Assembly (NCBI GenBank): GCA_037131165.1 | Contig: JBAXRO010000055.1 | Span: 1 to 12,630, forward strand | Origin: WLNJ01 sp037131165 | GTDB taxonomy: Bacteria > Actinomycetota > Thermoleophilia > Solirubrobacterales > Solirubrobacteraceae | Length of the DNA stretch: 12,630 bases | Direction of reading: 5' to 3' | Part shown: in pieces, positions 1-6,657 of the stretch | Layout: every line of letters starts with the position of its first letter | Numbering within the stretch: position 1 is the stretch's first letter | Notes under the pieces: generated by a model | What the model saw: only the letters and a program-made list of their open reading frames with translations | The model's database searches: none | Told to the model about the DNA's origin: nothing | Translations under genes and position numbers: made by a program

Positions 1-498
1 GGTGGTGCCACCGACTCGATCCTTGCCACGGGGCTGGGCGTCTGGTGGATAGTCCTCGCCCTCGGCCACGCGATCATGCTGCGCGATCTTGGGCATGGCG
101 GCGGGATGGTGCTCGACGCACTGGTCGGCACCTTCGCCATGGACACCGGCGCCTACTTCGCGGGCCGCAGTTTCGGGACGAAGCCACTGGCGCCGCGGAT
201 CTCACCAAAGAAGACGGTGGAAGGGCTGTTCGGCGGGGCCGTCGCGACTGTGGCCGTCCTCCTGATCGCCAGTCTCTATCAGCCATGGCTAGGAGTGGGG
301 AACGCGATCGCCATCGGTCTGGTCATCGCAATCCTCGCCCCTGCCGGCGATCTGTTCGAGAGCATCATCAAACGCGACGCCGGTGCGAAGGACACATCGC
401 GCATCCTCGGTCCCCACGGCGGACTGCTCGATCGGCTTGATGGGGTCCTCTTCTCGATCGTCGGGGTCTACTGGCTCTGGCTGCTGGTCGGCTCGTGA
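1..498 (+). CDS. cdsA: Phosphatidate cytidylyltransferase (CDP-diacylglycerol synthase), C-terminal part
   Basis: This is the 3' part of a gene that begins before the window; 165 codons and a TGA stop are visible, open from base 1. CdsA is an integral membrane enzyme that converts phosphatidic acid and CTP to CDP-diacylglycerol, the precursor of phosphatidylglycerol, cardiolipin and phosphatidylinositol. Fragment residues 121-147 match the CdsA family signature completely: S-x-I-K-R, then K-D, then H-G-G-L-x-D-R-L-D. Upstream are hydrophobic stretches expected of membrane helices and the family-typical segment around ISPKKTVEG. The end of dxr's leader lies only 28 bases downstream, so the two genes are probably co-transcribed. 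The cdsA-dxr-rip1 order is common in actinobacteria. The product also supplies the substrate of the PgsA-type enzyme further right. The identification is firm; only the N-terminal half is missing. Confidence 0.96.
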   Translation, partial: GGATDSILATGLGVWWIVLALGHAIMLRDLGHGGGMVLDALVGTFAMDTGAYFAGRSFGTKPLAPRISPKKTVEGLFGGAVATVAVLLIASLYQPWLGVGNAIAIGLVIAILAPAGDLFESIIKRDAGAKDTSRILGPHGGLLDRLDGVLFSIVGVYWLWLLVGS

Positions 499-526
499 GC
501 GGCTCGCTGTCGATCGAGAGGCGGGC

Positions 527-1678
527 ATGAGTCGTCGCCTTGTAATCGCCGGCGCCACCGGCTCGATCGGGAAGCAGGCGATCGACGTGCTCGGTTCGAT
601 TCCAGACCTAGAGGTTGTTGGGCTCAGTGCCGGCAGCAACGTTGAGTCCCTGTTGGAGCTCGCCACCGGCACGGGCGTCGAGCAGCTTGCGATCGCATCC
701 GCCAGGGCCGGCGCCCTGGCCAGCGTTCCCAAGGGCCACCAGCTCAGCGTGGGGGCCGATGCACCGGCCGCGATGGTCTCCGAGCTCCAGCCTGATCTCG
801 TCTTGAATGCAGCCGTCGGGTTTGCAGGGCTCGCAGTGAGCGTGGCTGCCCTCGAGTCGGGAGCCGACCTCGCGCTCGCCAACAAGGAGTCGCTGGTGGC
901 AGGCGGCGAGCTGGTGACTGCATTGGCCGAGGCCAACGGCGTGTCGATCATCCCTGTCGATTCGGAGCACGCGAGCCTTGCTCAACTGATCGCCGACCTT
1001 CCTCCGGAGATTGTCGAGTCGGTCACACTCACGGCTTCCGGTGGCCCCTTCCGTGGTCGGAGTTCCGCTGACCTCGAGCAGGTGACCGTCGAGCAGGCAC
1101 TCGCCCATCCGACCTGGAGCATGGGCGGGAAGATCACCATCGATTCGGCGACGATGATGAACAAAGGCCTTGAGGTGATCGAGGCCCGGCATCTGTTCGG
1201 GATCGGGTACGACCGCATCAGGGTTGTCGTGCATCCGCAGTCGATAGTCCATGCGCTCGCATCGCTCGTCGATGGGATGGTGCTGGCCCATCTGGGACAC
1301 CCGGACATGAGGGCGCCGATCGCTTGGGCGCTGGCCCATCCCGAAAGGCCCCGCCTCGAAACCAAGCGCCTCGACCTGGCTTCGGTTGGGCGGCTGGATT
1401 TCGAACCGCCGGACGAAATCGCCTTTCCGGCCTTGAGGCTCGCAAGAGAGGCGGGGATCGCGGCCGGGACCGCTCCCGCAGTCCTCAATGCTGCCAACGA
1501 GGTGGCTGTGGCCGGTTTCCTCGAGGGGCGGATCCCGTTCGCGGCGATCCCGCGGATTGTTGAGGCTACCCTCGGAGGGGTGGACACTGGGACGATTCAC
1601 AGTCTTGCGTCGGTGCAAGCCGCCGATGACGCTGCCCGGCAGTGGGCGAGCGCCGAGACGGCGAGGCTGAGCCGGTGA
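527..1678 (+). CDS. dxr: 1-deoxy-D-xylulose 5-phosphate reductoisomerase
   Basis: Dxr catalyses the NADPH-dependent rearrangement and reduction of DXP to 2-C-methyl-D-erythritol 4-phosphate, the first committed step of MEP isoprenoid synthesis, in the cytosol. The protein has 383 residues, close to the family's roughly 390-400. Visible motifs in order are the NADPH-binding GATGSIG (9-15), LANKESLV (117-124), the metal-binding PVDSEH with D145 and E147, ASGGPFR (170-176), HPTWSMG (194-200), MMNKGLEVIEA with the third metal ligand E216, VHPQSIVHAL, and NAANEVAVA (321-329). An open frame extends upstream to 383, but that part lies over cdsA in another frame and has no family similarity. The ATG at 527 starts right before the Rossmann fold and has AGAGG at 517-521 as ribosome site. 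It overlaps the protease gene by 4 bases (GTGA). The residue after SEH is A instead of the more usual N; this looks like ordinary variation. Confidence 0.97.
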   Translation: MSRRLVIAGATGSIGKQAIDVLGSIPDLEVVGLSAGSNVESLLELATGTGVEQLAIASARAGALASVPKGHQLSVGADAPAAMVSELQPDLVLNAAVGFAGLAVSVAALESGADLALANKESLVAGGELVTALAEANGVSIIPVDSEHASLAQLIADLPPEIVESVTLTASGGPFRGRSSADLEQVTVEQALAHPTWSMGGKITIDSATMMNKGLEVIEARHLFGIGYDRIRVVVHPQSIVHALASLVDGMVLAHLGHPDMRAPIAWALAHPERPRLETKRLDLASVGRLDFEPPDEIAFPALRLAREAGIAAGTAPAVLNAANEVAVAGFLEGRIPFAAIPRIVEATLGGVDTGTIHSLASVQAADDAARQWASAETARLSR

Positions 1679-2757
1679 CCTGGGCACTGGCCATCGCTGG
1701 GATCGCGATGCTGATCGTGATCCACGAGGCAGGGCACGCGATCGCAGCCAAGCTGTGCGGGATGCGGGTAGAGCGTTTTGCCCTGTTCTTTCCGCCTCTC
1801 CTCCTCAAGCGTCAGATCGGCGAGACCGAGTACGCGATCGGTGCATTGCCGCTCGGCGGATACGTCAGGATCGCGGGACAGACCCCCGACGACGTGCTCC
1901 CTCCGGGCGAGGAACACCGCTCGTACGCAAACCGTCCGGTCTGGCAGCGTGCTGTGGTCATCGCTGCCGGCCCTGCGGCCAACATCGTCGCCGCGCTCGT
2001 GATCATCGCAGCGATCCTGATGTTGGACGGGGTCACGAAGGTAACCCCGGAGGTCGCGCCCGCGGCCCTTTCGGCCCCGGCAGCGGGTGCACTCGAGCCA
2101 GGCGATCGAATCGTGGCAGTGGACGGGGTCAAGGGCGGCCCGGAGGTCCTCGTTCGTCAGACCCGCACCCACAGCTGCCCAGGGCCGGGCAAGCCGCAGC
2201 CGGGTTGCCTCGCAGCCAGACCGGCCGTCCTGACAGTAGAGCGCGATGGGCGGACCAGAACCATCTCGCTTTATCCCCGCTGGGACGAGTCGGTCGGCGC
2301 AATGAGACTCGGCTTCGCATTCGATCAGGCGAAGGAGACCCTTGGGCCGTTGGCGGCGGCGAGCCGCAGTGTCGAACTCGGCTGGCGCGTATCGGTCGAC
2401 ACAGTGAAGGGCTTCTCGGCGATCGGCAGCCAGAAGGGCCGGGAGCAGTTGAGCGGCATCGTTGGCGTTTCCGTGGTGACCGAGCAGGCCTTCTCGAGGG
2501 ACCTCCTGAACGCTTTGCAGCTGCTCGCATTGATCTCGCTGCTGATCGCGATCGTCAACCTGTTTCCGATCCTGCCGCTCGACGGTGGGCACCTGTTCTG
2601 GCTGGCTGTCGAAAAACTGCGTGGTCGGCCGGCGTCCCAGGAGACGCTGGGGCGCGCAACGGCAGTCGGATTGGCGTTGGTGGCCGTCCTGTTCGTGATC
2701 GGGCTGTCGAACGACATCGGTCGACTTGGCGGCTCGGGTTTCCCCGGTGGGCCCTAG
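1675..2757 (+). CDS. rseP: RseP/Rip1-type site-2 intramembrane zinc metalloprotease (M50)
   Basis: Polytopic membrane protease of the site-2 family, which cuts transmembrane substrates such as anti-sigma factors during regulated intramembrane proteolysis. With the GTG start at 1675 the protein has 360 residues. The zinc motif HEAGH is at residues 17-21 in the first membrane helix. PLGGYVRIAG (59-68) and GPAAN (99-103) follow, then a periplasmic/extracytoplasmic PDZ domain (about 130-210, with LEPGDRIVAVDG). The C-terminal helix carries the third zinc ligand in NLFPILPLDGG (D303). The GTG at 1675 overlaps the dxr stop and has GAGG at 1663-1666, 8 bases upstream; a GTG at 1642 in the same frame lies deeper in dxr and would add 11 charged residues before the first helix. 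An oddity is a Pro/Gly-rich insertion in the PDZ part with two cysteines (C168 and C178). Substrates cannot be read from the sequence; the RskA-like protein at the window's right end is one speculative candidate. Confidence 0.94.
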   Translation: MTWALAIAGIAMLIVIHEAGHAIAAKLCGMRVERFALFFPPLLLKRQIGETEYAIGALPLGGYVRIAGQTPDDVLPPGEEHRSYANRPVWQRAVVIAAGPAANIVAALVIIAAILMLDGVTKVTPEVAPAALSAPAAGALEPGDRIVAVDGVKGGPEVLVRQTRTHSCPGPGKPQPGCLAARPAVLTVERDGRTRTISLYPRWDESVGAMRLGFAFDQAKETLGPLAAASRSVELGWRVSVDTVKGFSAIGSQKGREQLSGIVGVSVVTEQAFSRDLLNALQLLALISLLIAIVNLFPILPLDGGHLFWLAVEKLRGRPASQETLGRATAVGLALVAVLFVIGLSNDIGRLGGSGFPGGP

Positions 2758-2763
2758 GGGAAA
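2739..2763 (+). other. Hairpin over the protease stop codon
   Basis: TTTCCCC (2739-2745) and GGGGAAA (2757-2763) can pair as a 7-base stem around an 11-base loop that itself contains GGGCCC. It straddles the TAG stop of the protease gene. No U-run follows, so if it acts at all it would be a weak attenuator between the protease and the acyl-CoA synthetase. This is a visual reading only; no energy was computed. Confidence 0.3.
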
Positions 2764-2778
2764 GCCGCTCGGCTCCGC

Positions 2779-2811
2779 TACGCTCCGATTCGTCAGTCTA
2801 AACCGGGGAGG
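2779..2811 (+). promoter_or_regulatory. Possible -10 box and Shine-Dalgarno site before the acyl-CoA synthetase gene
   Basis: TACGCT at 2779-2784 fits the actinobacterial TANNNT form of a -10 box, but no clear -35 box was found. GGGGAGG (2805-2811) is a strong Shine-Dalgarno match very close to the paired ATG-ATG at 2813-2818. The spacing of about 4 bases favours the second ATG. The ribosome site is well supported and the promoter is tentative. Confidence 0.35.
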
Positions 2812-2815
2812 AATG

Positions 2816-4579
2816 ATGGCCGAATCCAAGACGATGGCTGCGGCGCTGCGCAAGACGGCAGCCGAGCACGGAGACCTGTTGGCAGTCCGAACTGCCGACG
2901 ATTCGACCCGCTTCACTTGGTCGGAGCTGCTGGAGGAGGTCGACCTGCTTGCTGGCGGCCTCAGGGGCCTCGGTGTGTCGAGAGGCGAGACGGTGGCCCT
3001 GATGATGGGCAACCGCCCGGAGTTCCACATTGCTGACATGGCCGTTGTCACTGCGGGCGGAACTCCATTCTCGATCTACCAGACCTACACCGCGGAGCAG
3101 ATCGCCTATGTCGTCTCCGACGCCGGCGCGAAGATCGCGATCGTGGCCGCGGAGTACCTCGACGTGATGCGGGAGGCAACCGATCTCGCCGACTGCCTCA
3201 CCACGATCATCGCCGTTGACGGACCTTCGGAAGGGGCGCTTGATTGGGAGGCGGTCCGCGGTTCCGATCCCTCGTTCGACGGGGAGGCTGCGGCAGCAGA
3301 GGTCACCGAGGACGACCTCCTTACCCTGATCTACACCTCCGGCACGACGGGGCCGCCGAAGGGAGTCGAGTTGACCCACGGCAACCTCGTACCGGTCGTT
3401 CACGCCGTGGCAGATCTGGTCCACTTGGAACCTGGCGACCGGCTCATTTCGTGGCTTCCTGCCGCGCACATCGCCGAGCGCGATGCCCACCACTACATCC
3501 CGATCGTCTACGGCGCCTCGATCACCTGCTGCCCCGACCCGCGCCAGATCGTCCAGTTCCTGCCTCAGGTGAAGCCCAACTGGTTCTTCGCCGTCCCGAG
3601 GATCTGGGAGAAGCTCAAGGCCGGGCTCGAGGCGATGTTGGCCTCGCAGCCGGATGAGCAGGCCGCTCCCATCCAGACTGCGCTCACTGACGCGATCAGT
3701 GCTGTCAGGCTCAGGCAGGCCGGCGAACCGATCCCCGATGACCTTGCCGCGCGGGTAGCCAAGGCCGACGCGGAGATCTTCTCCGGCCTGAGGACAATGC
3801 TCGGGCTCGACGAGGTCCGGACAGTCGGAGTGGGGGCCGCGCCGACGCCACGCGAAGTGATCGAGTTCTTTCACGCGATCGGCATCGAGCTGGCCGAGCT
3901 TTGGGGGATGTCCGAGACCTGTGGCTACGGCACTTTGAACCCTCCCGGGAAGGTCCGGATCGGAACGGTGGGCCCGCCCTCACCCGGCGTCGACCTTGTG
4001 CTTGCCGAGGATGGGGAGGTGCTCGTCCGGGGCGCGTTCGTGATGAAGGGCTATCGCAACAAGCCGGACGCGACAGCCGAGACGATCGACTCGGAGGGCT
4101 GGCTGCATACCGGGGACATCGGAGTGCTCGACGAGGCGGGCTACCTCAGGATCGTCGACCGCAAGAAGGAGATCATGATCAACTCGGCAGGCAAGAACAT
4201 GTCGCCCGCCAACATTGAGGCAACGGTGAAGAGCTCCAGCCCGCTGATCGGTCAGGCGTGCGTGATCGGGGACGCGAAGCCCTACAACACGGCCCTGATC
4301 GTCCTCGATTCCGACGTCGCGCCGGCATGGGCAGCGCAGAAGGGAATCGAGGGAGCCGACATCGCGGGTCTCTCTGAGCATCCCGGGATGCTGGCGGCTC
4401 TCGGCGAGGCGATCGAAGCTGCCAACGCCAAACTCGCGAGGGTCGAGCAGATCAAGCGGTTCAAGGTCCTCCCAGCCGAGTGGCTGCCGGGTGGTGACGA
4501 GCTGACTCCGACGATGAAGCTCAAGCGCAAGCCGATCGCTGAGAAGTACACCGTCGAGATCGATGAGCTCTACTCATGA
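2816..4579 (+). CDS. Long-chain fatty acyl-CoA synthetase (AMP-forming, FadD15/FACS type)
   Basis: Member of the ANL adenylate-forming superfamily, 587 residues. It activates a fatty acid with ATP to acyl-AMP and then makes acyl-CoA. The phosphate-binding loop YTSGTTGPPKG is at 173-183, followed by SWLPAAHIAER typical of long-chain enzymes. The adenine/AMP motif WGMSETCGYG begins at W363. GWLHTGD ends at D434, which would bind the ribose, and DRKKEI marks the hinge. The C-terminal lid carries the catalytic lysine in TPTMKLKRK (K568). The overall pattern, with long insertions between motifs, fits bacterial long-chain synthetases rather than acetyl-CoA synthetases or luciferase-like ligases. 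The start is the second of two adjacent ATGs; the frame is open further upstream to 2726 but that part overlaps the protease gene and shows no family similarity. Chain length and physiological role (degradation, lipid remodelling or fatty acid recycling) cannot be read from the sequence. It sits between rip1 and ispG, which are usually neighbours. Confidence 0.92.
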   Translation: MAESKTMAAALRKTAAEHGDLLAVRTADDSTRFTWSELLEEVDLLAGGLRGLGVSRGETVALMMGNRPEFHIADMAVVTAGGTPFSIYQTYTAEQIAYVVSDAGAKIAIVAAEYLDVMREATDLADCLTTIIAVDGPSEGALDWEAVRGSDPSFDGEAAAAEVTEDDLLTLIYTSGTTGPPKGVELTHGNLVPVVHAVADLVHLEPGDRLISWLPAAHIAERDAHHYIPIVYGASITCCPDPRQIVQFLPQVKPNWFFAVPRIWEKLKAGLEAMLASQPDEQAAPIQTALTDAISAVRLRQAGEPIPDDLAARVAKADAEIFSGLRTMLGLDEVRTVGVGAAPTPREVIEFFHAIGIELAELWGMSETCGYGTLNPPGKVRIGTVGPPSPGVDLVLAEDGEVLVRGAFVMKGYRNKPDATAETIDSEGWLHTGDIGVLDEAGYLRIVDRKKEIMINSAGKNMSPANIEATVKSSSPLIGQACVIGDAKPYNTALIVLDSDVAPAWAAQKGIEGADIAGLSEHPGMLAALGEAIEAANAKLARVEQIKRFKVLPAEWLPGGDELTPTMKLKRKPIAEKYTVEIDELYS

Positions 4580-4595
4580 CAGCCGCACACCGCTC

Positions 4596-4614
4596 CTGAG
4601 CCGGCACGGTTCAG
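4596..4614 (+). terminator. Hairpin between the acyl-CoA synthetase gene and ispG
   Basis: CTGAGCCG (4596-4603) and CGGTTCAG (4607-4614) form an 8-base stem with one G-U pair and the three-base loop GCA. It starts 17 bases after the upstream stop codon. No U-run follows. It could end transcription of the acyl-CoA synthetase gene, or serve as an operator, since it covers the -35 to spacer region of the proposed ispG promoter. Confidence 0.45.
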
Positions 4615-4620
4615 CGCTCG

Positions 4621-4634
4621 TACACTGATCAGGA
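4621..4634 (+). promoter_or_regulatory. Proposed leaderless promoter (-10 box) of ispG
   Basis: TACACT at 4621-4626 matches TANNNT and ends 8 bases before the ispG ATG, so transcription would begin at or within a base or two of the start codon. The only purine-rich stretch (AGGA, 4631-4634) touches the ATG and is too close to serve as a ribosome site. No good -35 box is visible at the usual distance. Confidence 0.5.
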
Positions 4635-5891
4635 ATGGCCAGCAAGAAGCAGATCAAGGTGGGCGAAGTGCCAGTGGGCGGTGGAGCCCCCGTGGCCGTC
4701 CAGACAATGACCAAGACGGAGACGGCCAACCTCGCCGAGACGATGGCCCAGATCCGGCGTGTGGCGGAGGCGGGAGCGGACATCGTCCGAGTGGCGGTCC
4801 CACGCGACGAGGACGTTGTTGCCCTGAGGACGATCGTCAAGGAGTCGCCGATCCCGATCATCGCCGACATCCACTTCAACCACACGCTTGCGCTCAAGTC
4901 GCTCGAAGCGGGTGCGCACTGCGTCCGGATCAACCCCGGGAACATCGGCGGGCCGGACAAGGTTGCTGAGGTGGCCGCGAAAGCCAATGAGCTCGGCACT
5001 CCGTTGAGGATCGGAGTCAATTCCGGTTCGCTGCCCAAGCACCTGCACGAGCTTGAGCGGGAGAACAGCGTCGAGGCCCTCGTAACGGCAGCGACCGAGT
5101 TCGTCGCGTTGATGGAGTCGGTCGACTTCACCAACTTCAAGGTTTCGGTCAAGTCGACGAGCGTCCCCGACACCATCGCCTCGAACAGGCTCCTTTCAGA
5201 GCGCATCCCGTACCCGCTCCACATGGGAATCACGGAGGCTGGGACCAAGTGGTCCGGCTCGATCAAGTCGGCCGTCGGCCTCGGAACGCTGCTTGCCGAT
5301 GGAATCGGCGACACGATCAGGATCTCGCTCTCGACTTTCCACGCCGAGGAGGAGGTAAAGGTCGGCTGGGAGATCCTCAAGGCACTCAAGCTGAGAGAGC
5401 GCGGACCGGTCCTGATTGCCTGCCCGACCTGTGGCCGGCTCCAGTTCGACATGGACAGCGTCGTGGTCGAGATCGAACAGCGACTCGAGGCCTACGAGGA
5501 CCCGATCGAGGTCGCCGTCCTGGGTTGCGCAGTCAACGGAATCGGGGAGGCGTCCCACGCCGACTTCGGGATCACAGGCGCCAGGAACGAGGGACTTATC
5601 TTCTCGCGGGGGAAGGCGCTGCGTAAGGTCCCTCAGGAGCGTCTCGTCGAAGAGCTGTTCGTCGAGATCGATCGCTACGCCAAACAGAAGCGGATCGACG
5701 TCGATGAGACGCTGTCCGCGGAGGGAGCCGAGTGGCTCGCCAAGATCGAGGCTGAGAACGCGCATGACCTGACTCCGGAGCGCCTGGCTGCGATGGAGGC
5801 AGCGCAGGCAGCCGCGGAGTCCGAGGCCGAACCACTGGTCGACGAGTCATCTTCGCCGACGGCGGGCCGGCGCTTCACGCGGTCGACCTGA
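4635..5891 (+). CDS. ispG: 4-hydroxy-3-methylbut-2-en-1-yl diphosphate synthase (GcpE)
   Basis: IspG converts 2-C-methyl-D-erythritol 2,4-cyclodiphosphate to HMBPP, the penultimate MEP pathway step, using a 4Fe-4S cluster in the cytosol. The N-terminal part is the TIM-barrel with the family-typical VPVGGGAPVAVQTMTKT start, HCVRINPGN and SVKSTS. The cluster ligands are visible as CPTC (C263, C266), then GCAVNG (C298) and E305. Their spacing (3, 32 and 7 residues) is the same as between C270, C273, C305 and E312 of the E. coli enzyme. The protein has 418 residues against about 372 in E. coli. The excess is a tail after about residue 355, rich in Ala and Glu, that ends RRFTRST. NGIGEA replaces the common NGPGEA. 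The ATG at 4635 gives the expected N-terminus. It shares the pathway with dxr but seems to be transcribed from its own promoter. Confidence 0.97.
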   Translation: MASKKQIKVGEVPVGGGAPVAVQTMTKTETANLAETMAQIRRVAEAGADIVRVAVPRDEDVVALRTIVKESPIPIIADIHFNHTLALKSLEAGAHCVRINPGNIGGPDKVAEVAAKANELGTPLRIGVNSGSLPKHLHELERENSVEALVTAATEFVALMESVDFTNFKVSVKSTSVPDTIASNRLLSERIPYPLHMGITEAGTKWSGSIKSAVGLGTLLADGIGDTIRISLSTFHAEEEVKVGWEILKALKLRERGPVLIACPTCGRLQFDMDSVVVEIEQRLEAYEDPIEVAVLGCAVNGIGEASHADFGITGARNEGLIFSRGKALRKVPQERLVEELFVEIDRYAKQKRIDVDETLSAEGAEWLAKIEAENAHDLTPERLAAMEAAQAAAESEAEPLVDESSSPTAGRRFTRST

Positions 5892-5893
5892 AC

Positions 5894-5924
5894 CGGGGTC
5901 GCACGGCAGCGCCGAGCGACCCCG
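5894..5924. terminator. Bidirectional hairpin terminator between ispG and sodA
   Basis: CGGGGTCGC (5894-5902) pairs perfectly with GCGACCCCG (5916-5924). Inside, past an A-A mismatch, CGGC (5904-5907) pairs with GCCG (5911-5914), leaving the three-base loop AGC. The stem totals 13 base pairs. It fills most of the 39-base gap between two convergent stop codons, so it can serve both genes. No long U-run is present on either side. Confidence 0.8.
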
Positions 5925-5930
5925 TTGCGG

Positions 5931-6533
<603 letters not shown>

Positions 6534-6539
6534 CTGTGG

Positions 6540-6545
6540 CTCCTT
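6540..6545 (-). promoter_or_regulatory. Shine-Dalgarno site of sodA
   Basis: AAGGAG on the - strand lies 6 bases before the ATG and settles the start against the longer open frame. No convincing -10/-35 pair for sodA was found in the roughly 124-base region shared with proS. Confidence 0.8.
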
Positions 6546-6644
6546 CTGTAGTTGAAGCTGTGCCCGTCGGTTGATCGCGGCACCGAACACGGATATTCCT
6601 AGCAGCCGGAGGGACTCGTGGCCGGTCACCCGGGCGCTTGCGGG

Positions 6645-6657
6645 TATGGTCCACGCC
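6645..6657 (+). promoter_or_regulatory. Proposed leaderless promoter (-10 box) of proS
   Basis: TATGGT at 6645-6650 fits TANNNT and ends 7 bases before the GTG at 6658, placing the transcription start at the start codon. No Shine-Dalgarno sequence precedes the GTG. An ACCCG/CGGGT dyad (6628-6632 and 6641-6645) ends on the first base of the box. No clear -35 box is visible. Confidence 0.5.

Noticed and set aside
383..526. Upstream extension of dxr into cdsA
   Set aside because: The extra 48 residues lie over cdsA in another frame and do not resemble Dxr; the ATG at 527 has a ribosome site and starts right before the NADPH-binding motif.
1597..3051. A 484-codon open frame on the - strand opposite the site-2 protease gene
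   Set aside because: It crosses the intergenic gap and two real + strand genes, has no domain features, and its composition is that of a mirror frame.
6534..6629. Upstream extension of sodA by 32 codons
   Set aside because: The residues do not form a signal peptide, and AAGGAG lies 6 bases before the inner ATG that gives the canonical start.
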